Assembly (NCBI RefSeq): GCF_036014195.1
Contig: NZ_CP107918.1
Location: 3,906,001 to 3,970,000 of the forward strand
DNA: 64,000 nucleotides
DNA from: Streptomyces sp. NBC_00442
GTDB lineage: Bacteria > Actinomycetota > Actinomycetes > Streptomycetales > Streptomycetaceae
Direction of reading: 5' to 3'
The position numbers and the translations under genes are program-made. Position 1 is the first letter of the stretch; every line of letters starts with the position of its first letter. This document shows positions 26,553 through 35,408 of this stretch, in pieces. Below the pieces are notes generated by a model. That model made no database searches and was not told where the DNA came from. It saw nothing but the letters and a program-made list of their open reading frames with translations.

Positions 26553-27320
26553 TCAGCGGCGGATCGCGCTCGTGCCGTTGCTGACCTCGGTGATGATCCG
26601 GCGGTACCCGGCGACCAGCGGATGGTGCGGGTAGGCCGTGCTGAACAGGCGCTCACCGGCGAGGGACGCCATCTCCGGTGCGTAGGGCAGGACGGCGGTG
26701 ACCTTGGTGGCGTACGCGCTCTCCACCTCGGCGCGCATCCGCTCGCCCACCCCGCCGTCCGGGGCGAGGTTGACGGCGACGCTCATCCGGACACAGCCGA
26801 GCCGTCCGGCGAGCGCCATCGTCTCGCCGGCGCCGGCGAGGTCCAGACGGTCCGCCCGGGTCAGGATGACCAGGACGTCCGCGCTGGCCATCGCCGTCAC
26901 CGTCTCGTTGTTGAACCCGGCGTGGGTGTCGAGGAGCAGGACGTCGAGGGCGAGCGAGTCGATGAGCCGGTCGAAGCCCTCCCTCAGCAGGCCCACGTCG
27001 TAGCCGCGGCCCATGATCTCGTTGACGCCCGCCGCGCGGTTCCTGGCCGGCACGAGGAACAGGCCGCCGTGGCCCGCGTCGGTGTCCGCGGGGTAGGCGG
27101 TGTCCTCGATCTCACAGCGCCCCACCAGATAGTCGGTGAGCGAGCGGCGTACCGGCGCCATCGCGTCGCTGAACATCACGTCGAGCGACGGCGTCTGGAT
27201 GTCCGTGTCCACCAGGGCGACCCGGCGGCCCGCGGAGGCCAGGAGCAGCGCCAGGTTCGCGGCCGTGCTCGACTTCCCCGTTCCCCCTCGGTAGGAGTGC
27301 ACGGTGATGATCTGTGACAT
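26553..27320 (-). CDS. MinD/ParA-like P-loop ATPase
   Basis: 255 residues. The deviant Walker A motif is [20 protein letters not shown] at residue 8, with [13 protein letters not shown] (Walker A') and [10 protein letters not shown] (Walker B). MinD-like ATPases switch between membrane- or partner-bound states and position or regulate other proteins. No MinE, chromosome-partition or secretion gene is adjacent; the neighbours are a SpoIIE phosphatase and glgE. It may localise or gate the signalling/glucan module (inference). The ATG at 27320 follows GGTGGAAACC; a GTG three codons upstream is an alternative. Confidence 0.85.
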   Translation of the reverse strand: MSQIITVHSYRGGTGKSSTAANLALLLASAGRRVALVDTDIQTPSLDVMFSDAMAPVRRSLTDYLVGRCEIEDTAYPADTDAGHGGLFLVPARNRAAGVNEIMGRGYDVGLLREGFDRLIDSLALDVLLLDTHAGFNNETVTAMASADVLVILTRADRLDLAGAGETMALAGRLGCVRMSVAVNLAPDGGVGERMRAEVESAYATKVTAVLPYAPEMASLAGERLFSTAYPHHPLVAGYRRIITEVSNGTSAIRR

Positions 27321-27371
27321 GGTTTCCACCCGGTAGTTCTGTGAGTCGCGGCAGGCAGGTCGGGTGCTGGG

Positions 27372-28625
27372 TCAGACCGCGCCCGCACCCTCGGGCCGCC
27401 GCCAGTGGACGGCCATCATCGTGATGTCGTCGGACTGTTCGGCGGGCCCGACGAACTCGCCGAGCGCCCCGTCCATGTGGTCGAGCAGTTCGTCGCCGCT
27501 CGGCTCCGCCTCCGCCAGGTGCCGCAGCATCCGGTCCTCGCCGAAGAACTCACCCGTGGCCGAACGCGCCTCGGTGACCCCGTCCGTGTAGATGAACAGG
27601 GTGTCGCCGGGGCGGAACTGGGTGTAGCCGAGCGAGAAGGTGACGTCGGGGATGACGCCGACGGCGGGACCCGTGGGGTTGAGCAGCACCGGTTCGGCGC
27701 CGTCGCCGCTCACCAGGACCGGCGGGTTGTGCCCGCCGTTGATGTAGACGAGATTGCCGGTGACGGGGTCGAGGACGCCGAAGAACATGGTGGCGAAGTA
27801 GCCCTGCCGGATGTGGTTGCGCGTCAGATAGTTGTTGGTGCCCACGACGGCGTTGAGCAGCGGGGTCGCGCCGACCACGGGAATGGCGCGGCTCTGCTCC
27901 TGCCAGGCGGTCTCCTCGCCGAGCAGGTCGGCGGCGATCAGGTTCTGCAGCCCGCTCTGCTCGGCGGTGTGCCGCAGCAGGCTGCGGATGAGGGCCATGA
28001 ACAGGGCGGCGCCGACGCCCTTGTCGCAGACGTCGGCGACGACCAGGGCCAGGCGCCGCTTGTTGACGAGTTCGAAGACGTCGTAGAAGTCGCCGGCCAC
28101 GGTCCGCGCCGGCCGGAACCTGACGTTGATCTCCCATCCGTCGGGGCTGGGCAGCGAGTCCGGCAGGAAACCCATCTGGATCTCCCGGCCGATCTCCAAC
28201 TCCCTTTCATAGCTGAGCAGTTCGGCGTGGGCCGCGACGTCCTGCACGGTGCGGCTGAGCGTGGCGTGCTCGTGGCAGTTGCGCAGCCGGGCCCGTATCA
28301 GGTCGGGGTAGAAGGGCGGCACCAGATAGTCGGAGCCGGCGTGCACATGACTGCCGAGCAGATGCAGGTCGTGTTCGGCGTAGGCGACGACGGTGGGGTT
28401 GTTGCCCTCGTCGTCCAGGCGCCGCGTCACCGCCCGCACGGTGTGGGGGGAGACGTCGGCGTGCACGAGCAGCACCTCCGTCCCCGGGACCTGCCCGTGC
28501 TGGGCGCCGAGCACGTCCCCGGGGGTGCGCACGCGTACCCGGGCGCCCACGGTGTGGAGCGCCTTGAGGAGCTCGGCGGGCGCGTTGCGGCTTTCGTCCA
28601 GTACCAGCACGTTTGTCTGTGACAT
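27372..28625 (-). CDS. SpoIIE/RsbU-type PP2C phosphatase with degenerate receiver domain
   Basis: 417 residues. Residues 1-125 form a receiver-like fold, but the phosphoacceptor strand reads EVLLVHADVS and the usual Lys-Pro is replaced in DYLVPPFYPDL, so it is probably not phosphorylated. A short coiled linker follows (about 125-150). The PP2C domain (about 160-410) carries metal-binding Asp motifs TVAGDFYDVF, VVADVCDKGVGAALFM, LFIYTDGVTEA and SDDITMMAV. Such enzymes dephosphorylate STAS anti-anti-sigma factors. The substrates are presumably the two STAS proteins encoded in the same operon. Confidence 0.92.
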   Translation of the reverse strand: MSQTNVLVLDESRNAPAELLKALHTVGARVRVRTPGDVLGAQHGQVPGTEVLLVHADVSPHTVRAVTRRLDDEGNNPTVVAYAEHDLHLLGSHVHAGSDYLVPPFYPDLIRARLRNCHEHATLSRTVQDVAAHAELLSYERELEIGREIQMGFLPDSLPSPDGWEINVRFRPARTVAGDFYDVFELVNKRRLALVVADVCDKGVGAALFMALIRSLLRHTAEQSGLQNLIAADLLGEETAWQEQSRAIPVVGATPLLNAVVGTNNYLTRNHIRQGYFATMFFGVLDPVTGNLVYINGGHNPPVLVSGDGAEPVLLNPTGPAVGVIPDVTFSLGYTQFRPGDTLFIYTDGVTEARSATGEFFGEDRMLRHLAEAEPSGDELLDHMDGALGEFVGPAEQSDDITMMAVHWRRPEGAGAV

Positions 28626-28635
28626 CTCGTCCCAT

Positions 28636-29106
28636 CTATCCGCTCGGCGGCCTGTTCACCGCGAGGGTGCTCACGTTGCGCCCGGCCACCAGCCGGTAGC
28701 CGAAGAAGTCCACCGCCGTGAACGCGAGGTAGACCCCGAGCCCGCCGACCTGCCGCTCGGCGAGCGGCACGTCCAGTGCGGGCGGCTGCATGCCCTGCCG
28801 CGGGTCGAAGGCCGGTGCGTCGTCCTCGAAGCGGACCCACACCCGGGCCGGGGTGATGCCCCCGGCCACCACGATCTCGCCGGACACCCCGTGATAGCCG
28901 TGCATCACGATGTTGGTGGCGAGCTCGTCCGCGGCGAGCCGCAGCCGGTACACCGAGTCCTGGGGCAGGCGGGACTCGGCGCACAGGGCGAGCACGAACT
29001 CCGCGATCCGGTCGAGCTGTTCGAGCTCGGCGGGCACGTGCAGGGTGGCTTGGGGCAGGGCGGGTTCCGCCATCTCGGGCATCACGGCACCGAAGTCCAG
29101 CGCCAT
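28636..29106 (-). CDS. RsbW-type ATP-binding (anti-sigma / serine kinase) protein
   Basis: 156 residues with a GHKL/Bergerat ATP site: N-box RLRLAADELATNIVMHGY (about residue 62), the G1 region EDDAPAFDPRQG and the G2 region GGLGVYLAF. Family members phosphorylate STAS proteins and/or sequester a sigma factor. No sigma-factor gene lies in the window, so the output is unknown. It sits between the phosphatase gene (10 bp) and the first STAS gene (17 bp), giving a complete kinase-phosphatase-antagonist set. Confidence 0.9.
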   Translation of the reverse strand: MALDFGAVMPEMAEPALPQATLHVPAELEQLDRIAEFVLALCAESRLPQDSVYRLRLAADELATNIVMHGYHGVSGEIVVAGGITPARVWVRFEDDAPAFDPRQGMQPPALDVPLAERQVGGLGVYLAFTAVDFFGYRLVAGRNVSTLAVNRPPSG

Positions 29107-29123
29107 CTGGGACCGCCTCCCCT

Positions 29124-29435
29124 TCAGGCGTCGACGAGGTCGATGCTGTAGTCGAAGCCCGCGAGGCGAATCGTGCGGGCCACGGAGTCGGCGGCGCCGA
29201 CCACGGCGATGCGGGTGCCGTCGCCCATGTGCTGGCGGGCGAAGACCAGGGAGCGCAGGCCCGCGCTCGACAGGTAGGTGAGGTGTTCGGCGCGGATCAC
29301 CAGCTCGACGGAGCCGGCCTGGGCGGCGCTGGTGATGGTCTCGTGGAACTGGGGGGCGGTCTTGGCGTCGAGTTCGCCCTTGAGCTCGATGGTGGCGACA
29401 CGGTCGTTGATCCGCAGCCTGGCGTCGAACGTCAC
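29124..29435 (-). CDS. STAS-domain anti-sigma-factor antagonist (first copy)
   Basis: 103 residues, GTG start, one STAS domain. The switch region ELVIRAEHLTYLSSAGLRSL contains the Ser normally phosphorylated by the RsbW-like kinase (S-S-A-G-L-R). It lies 9 bp downstream of glgX and directly upstream of the kinase gene. Confidence 0.9.
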   Translation of the reverse strand: MTFDARLRINDRVATIELKGELDAKTAPQFHETITSAAQAGSVELVIRAEHLTYLSSAGLRSLVFARQHMGDGTRIAVVGAADSVARTIRLAGFDYSIDLVDA

Positions 29436-29444
29436 GGTGGCTCC

Positions 29445-31595
29445 TCAGGAGGGTTGGTGGGTGGTGGAGTCGTGGTCGCGGCCGACGAGGACCACCACGG
29501 AGTGCGGGCCCAGGTGGTACCGGCCGGGGTGGTGCAGGGGCGGCTCCGCGCCGAGCGGGTGGGCCGCCGCCGCGGAGGTGTCGGCGAACAGGTGCCAGCT
29601 CTGACCCCCGGGCAGCTGGGGAAGCTCCAGGTCGTGGGCCTCCCAGTGCGCGTTGACCCCGACGTAGACGTGGTCGTCGGCGACGGTGCCGCCCTTGGCG
29701 TGCCGGCCGCAGCGCAGCATCCCGAGGATGCGGCTGTGCGCCGACCAGTCGGGCTGCCAGGCGTGCACCCCGTGCCAGCTGACCTCGGGCAGGCCGCTGC
29801 CGACCCGGTCGGTGCCGTGCGGGTGCTCGGCGCCGCGCAGCACGGGGTGTGCGTGCCTGAAGGCCGTCAACGCCCGTACGAAGCCGAGGAGTTCGGCGTT
29901 GGCGTCGACCAGGCCCCAGTCGAACCAGGACAGTTCGTTGTCCTGGCAGTAGGTGTTGTTGTTGCCGAGCTGGGTGCGCCCCACCTCGTCGCCGGCCAGG
30001 AGCATCGGCACGCCCTGGCTGGTGAGCAGCAGCGTCATCATGTTCTTCATCTGCCGCAGCCGCAGGTCCCGCACGTGCGCGGAGGCGCTCGGGCCCTCCT
30101 CGCCGCAGTTCCAGCTGTGGTTGTCGTTGCCGCCGTCGCCGTTGTTCTCGCCGTTGGCCTCGTTGTGCTTGTCGTTGTACGAGACGAGGTCGGCGAGGGT
30201 GAACCCGTCGTGCGCGGTGACGAAGTTGACCGACGCCGTTGCGGTACGGCCCTGGTAGAGGTCGGGGGAGCCGGCCATGCGGGTGGCGAGTTCGCCGACG
30301 AGACCGGGCTCGCCCTTGACGAAGCGCCGCACCACGTCGCGGTACTTGCCGTTCCACTCCGACCAGCGGCCGTAGTTGGGGAAGTGCCCGACCTGGTAGA
30401 GCCCGGCGGCGTCCCACGCCTCGGCGATCAGCTTGGTGTGGCGGAGCACCGGGTCGTACGCGAGCTGTTCGAGCAGCGGCGGGTTCGGCAGCGGGGTGCC
30501 GTCCTGGGCCCGGTCGAGGATGGCAGCCAGATCGAAGCGGAAGCCGTCGATGTGGTACTCGGAGACCCAGTAGCGCAGGCAGGAGAGCACGAAGTCGCGG
30601 ACCACGGGGTGGTTGCAGTTGACGGTGTTGCCGGTGCCGCTGAAGTTGTAGTACTCGCCGTGCGGCGTGAGCATGTAGTACGTGGCGTTGTCGAGGCCGC
30701 GGAAGGAGATGGTCGGGCCCTGCTCGTTGCCCTCCGCGGTGTGGTTGAACACCACGTCGAGCATGACCTCGATGCCGGCCTTGTGGAACTCCTTGACCAG
30801 GGACTTGAATTCGTCGGCCTGCATGCCGAAGCGGCCGGTGGCCGCGTAGCCGGCCTTGGGGGCGAAGAACGAGACGGTGTTGTAGCCCCAGTAGTTGTGC
30901 AGACGGTCGCCCGTCACCGGGTTGGTGCGCGGGTTGTCCAGCTCGTCGAACTCGAAGACGGGCAGCAACTCCACGCAGTTGACGCCCAGTTCCCTCAGGT
31001 AGGGAATCTTCTCGCGCAGCCCCGCGTAGGTGCCGGGCGCGTCCACGCCGGAGGAGGGGTGGCGGGTGAAACCGCGCACATGGGTCTCGTAGATGACCAG
31101 GTCCTCGCCGGGGATGCCGAGCGGCATGTCCTCGCCCCAGTCGAAGTCCTCGTCCGCCACCTGGGCGCGGTACTGGTAGATGTCGTCCCAGTCCGGCTCC
31201 GCGCCCCACACCTCACGGCCCGACAGGCGCCGCGCGTAGGGGTCGCTCAGGACCCTCCTGCGGTCGAAGCGGTCGCCTGCCGCCGGGTCGAAGGGCCCGT
31301 CGGCGCGGAAGCCGTACTCCAGGTTCTCCGCGTCGAGACCGAACACCGTCATCGCGTGGACGCTGCCGATGCGGAACTCCGGCGGGAAGGCGAGCTCCGC
31401 GAACGGCTCGGGCGAGCCCTTGTCGAAGAGGACCAGGCTCATCGAGGTGGCGCGGTCGGAGTAGACGGAGAAGTTGATGCCGCCGGGCACCGGGACGGCG
31501 CCGTACGGGAAGACCCGGCCGGCCCTCACCCGGTGGGCGCCGATCCGCCGGGTGGGGAAGGAGTCGACGCGGTCGCGCGCCTCGGGGGTGGTCAT
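29445..31595 (-). CDS. glgX: Glycogen debranching enzyme (isoamylase type)
   Basis: 716 residues. An N-terminal CBM48-like domain (about 15-150, NFSVYSDRATSMSLVLFDKG) precedes the GH13_11 barrel. Catalytic Asp in YHIDGFRFDLAAILDR, Glu in KLIAEAWDAAGLYQ and Asp in FVTAHDGFTLADLVSYNDKHN match the family. It hydrolyses alpha-1,6 branches. Its start overlaps the stop of the upstream STAS gene (ATGA), so enzyme and signalling protein are translationally coupled. Confidence 0.95.
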   Translation of the reverse strand: MTTPEARDRVDSFPTRRIGAHRVRAGRVFPYGAVPVPGGINFSVYSDRATSMSLVLFDKGSPEPFAELAFPPEFRIGSVHAMTVFGLDAENLEYGFRADGPFDPAAGDRFDRRRVLSDPYARRLSGREVWGAEPDWDDIYQYRAQVADEDFDWGEDMPLGIPGEDLVIYETHVRGFTRHPSSGVDAPGTYAGLREKIPYLRELGVNCVELLPVFEFDELDNPRTNPVTGDRLHNYWGYNTVSFFAPKAGYAATGRFGMQADEFKSLVKEFHKAGIEVMLDVVFNHTAEGNEQGPTISFRGLDNATYYMLTPHGEYYNFSGTGNTVNCNHPVVRDFVLSCLRYWVSEYHIDGFRFDLAAILDRAQDGTPLPNPPLLEQLAYDPVLRHTKLIAEAWDAAGLYQVGHFPNYGRWSEWNGKYRDVVRRFVKGEPGLVGELATRMAGSPDLYQGRTATASVNFVTAHDGFTLADLVSYNDKHNEANGENNGDGGNDNHSWNCGEEGPSASAHVRDLRLRQMKNMMTLLLTSQGVPMLLAGDEVGRTQLGNNNTYCQDNELSWFDWGLVDANAELLGFVRALTAFRHAHPVLRGAEHPHGTDRVGSGLPEVSWHGVHAWQPDWSAHSRILGMLRCGRHAKGGTVADDHVYVGVNAHWEAHDLELPQLPGGQSWHLFADTSAAAAHPLGAEPPLHHPGRYHLGPHSVVVLVGRDHDSTTHQPS

Positions 31596-31933
31596 CGCGC
31601 GGCGCGTTCCAGCTCGACGTCGAGATCATCGGCGATCTTGAAGAAGTCCAGGAAGCCGGTGGCGTTCATGACGAACCGGACCTCGTCGGAGAGGCCGATG
31701 AGCACGATCTCCGCCGCGACCTGCTGGGCGCGCCGGTGCACGATGAGCAGGGTGCGCAGACCCGCGCTCGAAATGTAGGTGACGCCGGTGAGGTCGATCA
31801 GTACCTCGGCGAACTCCACGATAAAAGGCAGCAGTTGGGCCTGGAGGCCCCCGGAGGTGGTGGAGTTGATCTCCCCTTCGAGAGCGATCACCGTGGCCTT
31901 GCCCACGGCGCGGGTCGTGACGTGCACGGTCAT
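31592..31933 (-). CDS. STAS-domain anti-sigma-factor antagonist (second copy)
   Basis: 113 residues. VLIDLTGVTYISSAGLRTLL carries the conserved phosphorylatable Ser context; the C-terminus has FLDFFKIADDLDVELERA. Its start overlaps the epimerase stop by 4 nt and its stop overlaps the glgX start by 4 nt, so it is wedged between two carbohydrate enzymes. It is not a close copy of the STAS protein at 29.1-29.4 kb, suggesting separate partners or signals. Confidence 0.9.
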   Translation of the reverse strand: MTVHVTTRAVGKATVIALEGEINSTTSGGLQAQLLPFIVEFAEVLIDLTGVTYISSAGLRTLLIVHRRAQQVAAEIVLIGLSDEVRFVMNATGFLDFFKIADDLDVELERAAR

Positions 31934-33768
31934 CGGGTCACCTCCGCGGACGTGTTCGCGGCGAGCCGGACGCGTACCTTGATCCGGCCCGAGGTCTCGG
32001 GCAGCCGCACGGTCAGGGTGTCGCTGTCGAAGTCGGTGTGCGGCTCGCCGTCGATGTCCACGGCGTCGATGCGCACCGAGCCCGGCGGCAGCAGGTCGGG
32101 TGCGACCCGCAGCAGACCGTCCTCGGCCAGGGCCGGGTCGGGCTTGAACCAGAAGTCCATCGCCTTGCCGTTGACCAGCAGGTTGTTGTACACCGCGGCC
32201 AGGTAGCACAGCTCGGCCGAGTGGTACATCGACATCGAGTGGCTGCCCTTGAGCCGCTCCACGCCGAGCAGGTACGGCAGTCCGCTGGCGAGGGTGTTGA
32301 AGTAGACGGCGCCCTCGTCGTGGTCGAGGAAGAAGGCGTTGTAGAAGGCCTGCGCGTCGCGGGCCTCGGTGGCGAACGCGGGGCGTCCGGTCACGCCGTG
32401 CAGGATGAGGTAGGCGAGGATCGCCTGCTCCTGCTGCCACCACGCCTTGCGGTCGTGCCAGGTGAAGCGGAAACCGTCCTCGCCGTCCGCCCTGAGCCGC
32501 TCGACCACGTCGTACCAGCCGCCGCGCTGGCGGTCCGCGCCGACCTCGGGCATCGACTCGGCGATGGAGGCGGCCGTCTGGAGGTAACTGTCCTTGGGCC
32601 GCAGGGAGTTCATGCGCGCCAGGTTCCAGGCGATCTTCAGGTTGTGGCCGACCACGGCCCGGTTCTGCTGCCAGCCGTGCGTGGTGTCGTGCGACCAGTC
32701 CTTGTGGAAGCGCTCCTGCACGAACGGGCTGTGCTTGAGGTCGGGGAAGCGCTCCACGATGGTGTCGAAGGTGTACTCCAGCATGTCGGCGTAGCTCTGC
32801 TCGCCGGTCGCCAGATACAGGTTGATCAGATAGGCCGGCGCGTGGTCGCCGACCGAGTTCCAGTTCTTGCGGGCCTTGTTGGGGCCGAGCGAGTCGTGGT
32901 CGGGGCTCAGCAGGATCGGGTCGATGTGCGAGAAGTAGCCGCCGTGCTCGGGGTCGAGGTAGAAGCGGTCGAAGAGCCGGATGGTGGCGTCCGCGTCGGC
33001 CTTGATGCGCGGGTCGCCGGTGATCCGGTAGGTCTGCACGGGGCCGGCGAGGGCGTAGATCTGCTCGTACGCCGGCAGCGCGTCGTAGTCGTCGGAGAAC
33101 TCCGAGGTGAACAGCTTCGTCTCGGTCTCGCCGTCGACCTTGAGGCCGTGGTACCAGTACACAACGTTCTCGTCGGTGTCGACGAAGCGCATGTGCTCGC
33201 GCAGGTACTCGGTGCCGCGCTCGGCGACCTCCAGGTACTCGTCGTCGCCGGTCAGCAGGAACGCCGAGGCCATGCCGTACACGAGCCGCGAGATGGTGTC
33301 GGTCTCCTGGATGTGGCTCGCGGTCTTCTCGCCGCCGAGGCGTATCTCGGTGCGGTAGCGGGAGAAGTCGACGGGTCCGTCACCGAACTGGGCCTTGCGG
33401 TAGAACGCGGCGATCTCCTCGATCTGCCGGACCCACCAGCCCTCCTCCTCGAAGCGGAAGTCGTCGGTGCCGCGGCCCACGAAGATCAGCCGCTTCGCCT
33501 CGAAGCGGGCGCCCTGGTCGCCGGGGTAGAACACGCCGTACGCGAAGACGAACCGGCCCGGCTCGATCAGCTCGTCGATGTGCCCGGAGGCGTCCTGGTA
33601 GGGCTCGCCCAGGTTGTGCAGCAGCTCGGCGCTGGGGCCCGAGTCGAGGTCCACCTCGAATTCCCGGCCGTCGGCCGTGCTCAGCGTGAAGCGGCGTCCG
33701 ACCTGGTCGAAGGCGGTCACCCGCCCCGCGACCGTGTCGGAGAACGTGAAATTCACAGCGTTGGACAT
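31930..33768 (-). CDS. AGE-family sugar epimerase/isomerase with N-terminal extension
   Basis: 612 residues; classical AGE enzymes are about 390-420. The (alpha/alpha)6-barrel region runs from about 125 to 545, with typical motifs (YWYHGLKVDGETETKLFTS, HTWQQ-like DTTHGWQQNRAVVGHNLK, RGGWYDVVERL, KAWWQQEQAILAYL). The first 120 residues form an extra beta-rich domain (VAGRVTAFDQVGRRFTLST), and about 60 residues at the C-terminus are also beta-rich. The family interconverts N-acylglucosamine/mannosamine, glucose/mannose or cellobiose epimers; the substrate is unassigned. ATG at 33768 after GGGAGA. It is the first carbohydrate gene of the run. Confidence 0.85.
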   Translation of the reverse strand: MSNAVNFTFSDTVAGRVTAFDQVGRRFTLSTADGREFEVDLDSGPSAELLHNLGEPYQDASGHIDELIEPGRFVFAYGVFYPGDQGARFEAKRLIFVGRGTDDFRFEEEGWWVRQIEEIAAFYRKAQFGDGPVDFSRYRTEIRLGGEKTASHIQETDTISRLVYGMASAFLLTGDDEYLEVAERGTEYLREHMRFVDTDENVVYWYHGLKVDGETETKLFTSEFSDDYDALPAYEQIYALAGPVQTYRITGDPRIKADADATIRLFDRFYLDPEHGGYFSHIDPILLSPDHDSLGPNKARKNWNSVGDHAPAYLINLYLATGEQSYADMLEYTFDTIVERFPDLKHSPFVQERFHKDWSHDTTHGWQQNRAVVGHNLKIAWNLARMNSLRPKDSYLQTAASIAESMPEVGADRQRGGWYDVVERLRADGEDGFRFTWHDRKAWWQQEQAILAYLILHGVTGRPAFATEARDAQAFYNAFFLDHDEGAVYFNTLASGLPYLLGVERLKGSHSMSMYHSAELCYLAAVYNNLLVNGKAMDFWFKPDPALAEDGLLRVAPDLLPPGSVRIDAVDIDGEPHTDFDSDTLTVRLPETSGRIKVRVRLAANTSAEVTR

Positions 33769-33781
33769 GGATGTCTCCCAG

Positions 33782-35008
33782 TCAGTGGTTGCTTGCGGCA
33801 TGGCTCACCGCGGGGGCCCGGCTCTCCACGAGGATCTGGCAGGCGATCCCGGCCACCAGGACCGCTTCGAGGAGCACCGTGGGCAGTCCTCCGCCGGCGA
33901 CGCCGAACAGCACGAAGGCCGCGCCGAGGCCGAGGCGTGACCATGAGCGCAGGTCGCCCCGCCGTCCCACGTTGAGCAGATGGATGGCGCCGACCCCGAA
34001 GAGGAAGGCCGCCATGCCGAAGCAGAGCACCGGCCCGCCGTCCAGGGGCATGCGGCCGCCGCCGTTGGCGGCCTGCGCGGCGAGCAGCCCGCCGACGCCG
34101 GTCACCGTGATGCCGCCGTGCACGAAGAGGTGGCCGTAGACGTACGCCTGGCCGGTGAGCCGCCACTTGCGCAGAGGGCTCGCGTCGACGTGGTCGAAGA
34201 CCAGCCACCACTGGCCCGCGGCGATCAGGAAGGACCCCGCCACCACGGCCAGGGTCCCGCCGCGCAGCCCGCTGGCCGCGATGCCGATCGCGTTGAGCGC
34301 CACGACCTCGCCGAGCACGATGATGGTGAAGAGGCCGAACCGTTCCGGTACGTGGGACACGTTGAACGGCACCTTGGCGATCGCCGAGGTGGACACGATC
34401 GGCGTGAGCAGTTCCACCGCGGCCCCGGTCGCCCACAGCGCGAAGCAGTACGGCGTCGGCACCAGCGCGGCGATGCCCCAGATCACCGCGCCGAGCCCGT
34501 AGCCCTGGAGGAACCGGGTGGTCAGGGGCCGCGCCCGGGGCACGTGGTAGTGGGCCCGCAGATACAGGCCGAGCAGGATCAGACGCACCACGAAGTAGGC
34601 GAGCGTGAACCGCTTCGCCCCGGATCCGCCGGCGAAGGCGGTCGGTACCGCCACCGACAGCGTCAGCACCGCCATCATCGCGGCGATCATGATCAGCCGG
34701 TAGACGCGGTCGTCGTTGTCGAAGCGGTCGGCGTAGAAGGTGTAGCAGACCCAGCTCCACCACACCGGCACGAACAGCGCGGTGAAGCGCAGCACTCCCG
34801 CCCAGGTCGGCGCGTGCAGCAGCACCTCGGTGAGCTCGGCGACCGCCACCACGAAGACCAGGTCGAAGAAGAGCTCAAGAGGGGACGCGGCCCGGTGGTG
34901 GCCCTCTTCGGACACCCTCAGCCGCACTCGGCCGCGGCGCAGCCGCACCTTGCCGGTGTAGGTACCGCGCGCGACGCCCGCCTCGGGCGCGTCCAGGACC
35001 CCCCGCAT
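33782..35008 (-). CDS. LtrA-family (low temperature requirement A) membrane protein
   Basis: 408 residues with about ten hydrophobic helices. The family signature SPLELFFDLVFVVAVAELTE is at residue 43, followed by WWSWVCYTFYADRFDNDD and VPERFGLFTIIVLGEVVA. LtrA proteins are integral membrane proteins of unclear biochemical role. Only 13 bp separate its stop from the epimerase start and 5 bp separate it from the upstream NTF2-like gene, so co-transcription is likely. Confidence 0.92.
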   Translation of the reverse strand: MRGVLDAPEAGVARGTYTGKVRLRRGRVRLRVSEEGHHRAASPLELFFDLVFVVAVAELTEVLLHAPTWAGVLRFTALFVPVWWSWVCYTFYADRFDNDDRVYRLIMIAAMMAVLTLSVAVPTAFAGGSGAKRFTLAYFVVRLILLGLYLRAHYHVPRARPLTTRFLQGYGLGAVIWGIAALVPTPYCFALWATGAAVELLTPIVSTSAIAKVPFNVSHVPERFGLFTIIVLGEVVALNAIGIAASGLRGGTLAVVAGSFLIAAGQWWLVFDHVDASPLRKWRLTGQAYVYGHLFVHGGITVTGVGGLLAAQAANGGGRMPLDGGPVLCFGMAAFLFGVGAIHLLNVGRRGDLRSWSRLGLGAAFVLFGVAGGGLPTVLLEAVLVAGIACQILVESRAPAVSHAASNH

Positions 35009-35013
35009 CCCGA

Positions 35014-35400
35014 TCAGCCCCCGGCGACCTGGGTGTGGGCCTCGTCGTGGTAGCCCTTGATCTCGGTGATCAGGCCGTCGTCGCCGACCCGGAAGGTGTC
35101 GATGCCGCGGTCCTCGACGGTCCCGCCGTCCTTCTTGTGGGCGGTGATGTGGAAGGTGAACGCGGCCTCGTCGCCCGTCACCACCACGTCGGTGACGCGG
35201 AACTCGACGCGGTCGATGGCCTCGAAGACCCCGTCGAAGAAGCCGACGACGGCGGCCTTTCCCTGGTTGGCGGGGGCGCCGACCGGTTCGTACTGGACGA
35301 CGTCCTCGGCGAGCAGGGCGGCGAAGCCGTCCCGGTCGCGCTTGCTGAAACTCTCCGCGTAGCCCTCGACGGCTGCGCGTATCTGCTGCTGGTCCGGCAT
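35014..35400 (-). CDS. NTF2-like (SnoaL/ketosteroid-isomerase-fold) protein
   Basis: 128 residues with ribosome binding site AGGAGAGGC. A single NTF2-like domain: AVEGYAESFSKRDRDGFAAL, LAEDVVQYEPVGAP and DTFRVGDDGLITEIKGYHDE. The catalytic residues of a specific isomerase are not identifiable. It lies 8 bp after the DJ-1 gene and 5 bp before ltrA. Confidence 0.87.
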   Translation of the reverse strand: MPDQQQIRAAVEGYAESFSKRDRDGFAALLAEDVVQYEPVGAPANQGKAAVVGFFDGVFEAIDRVEFRVTDVVVTGDEAAFTFHITAHKKDGGTVEDRGIDTFRVGDDGLITEIKGYHDEAHTQVAGG

Positions 35401-35408
35401 TGCCTCTC

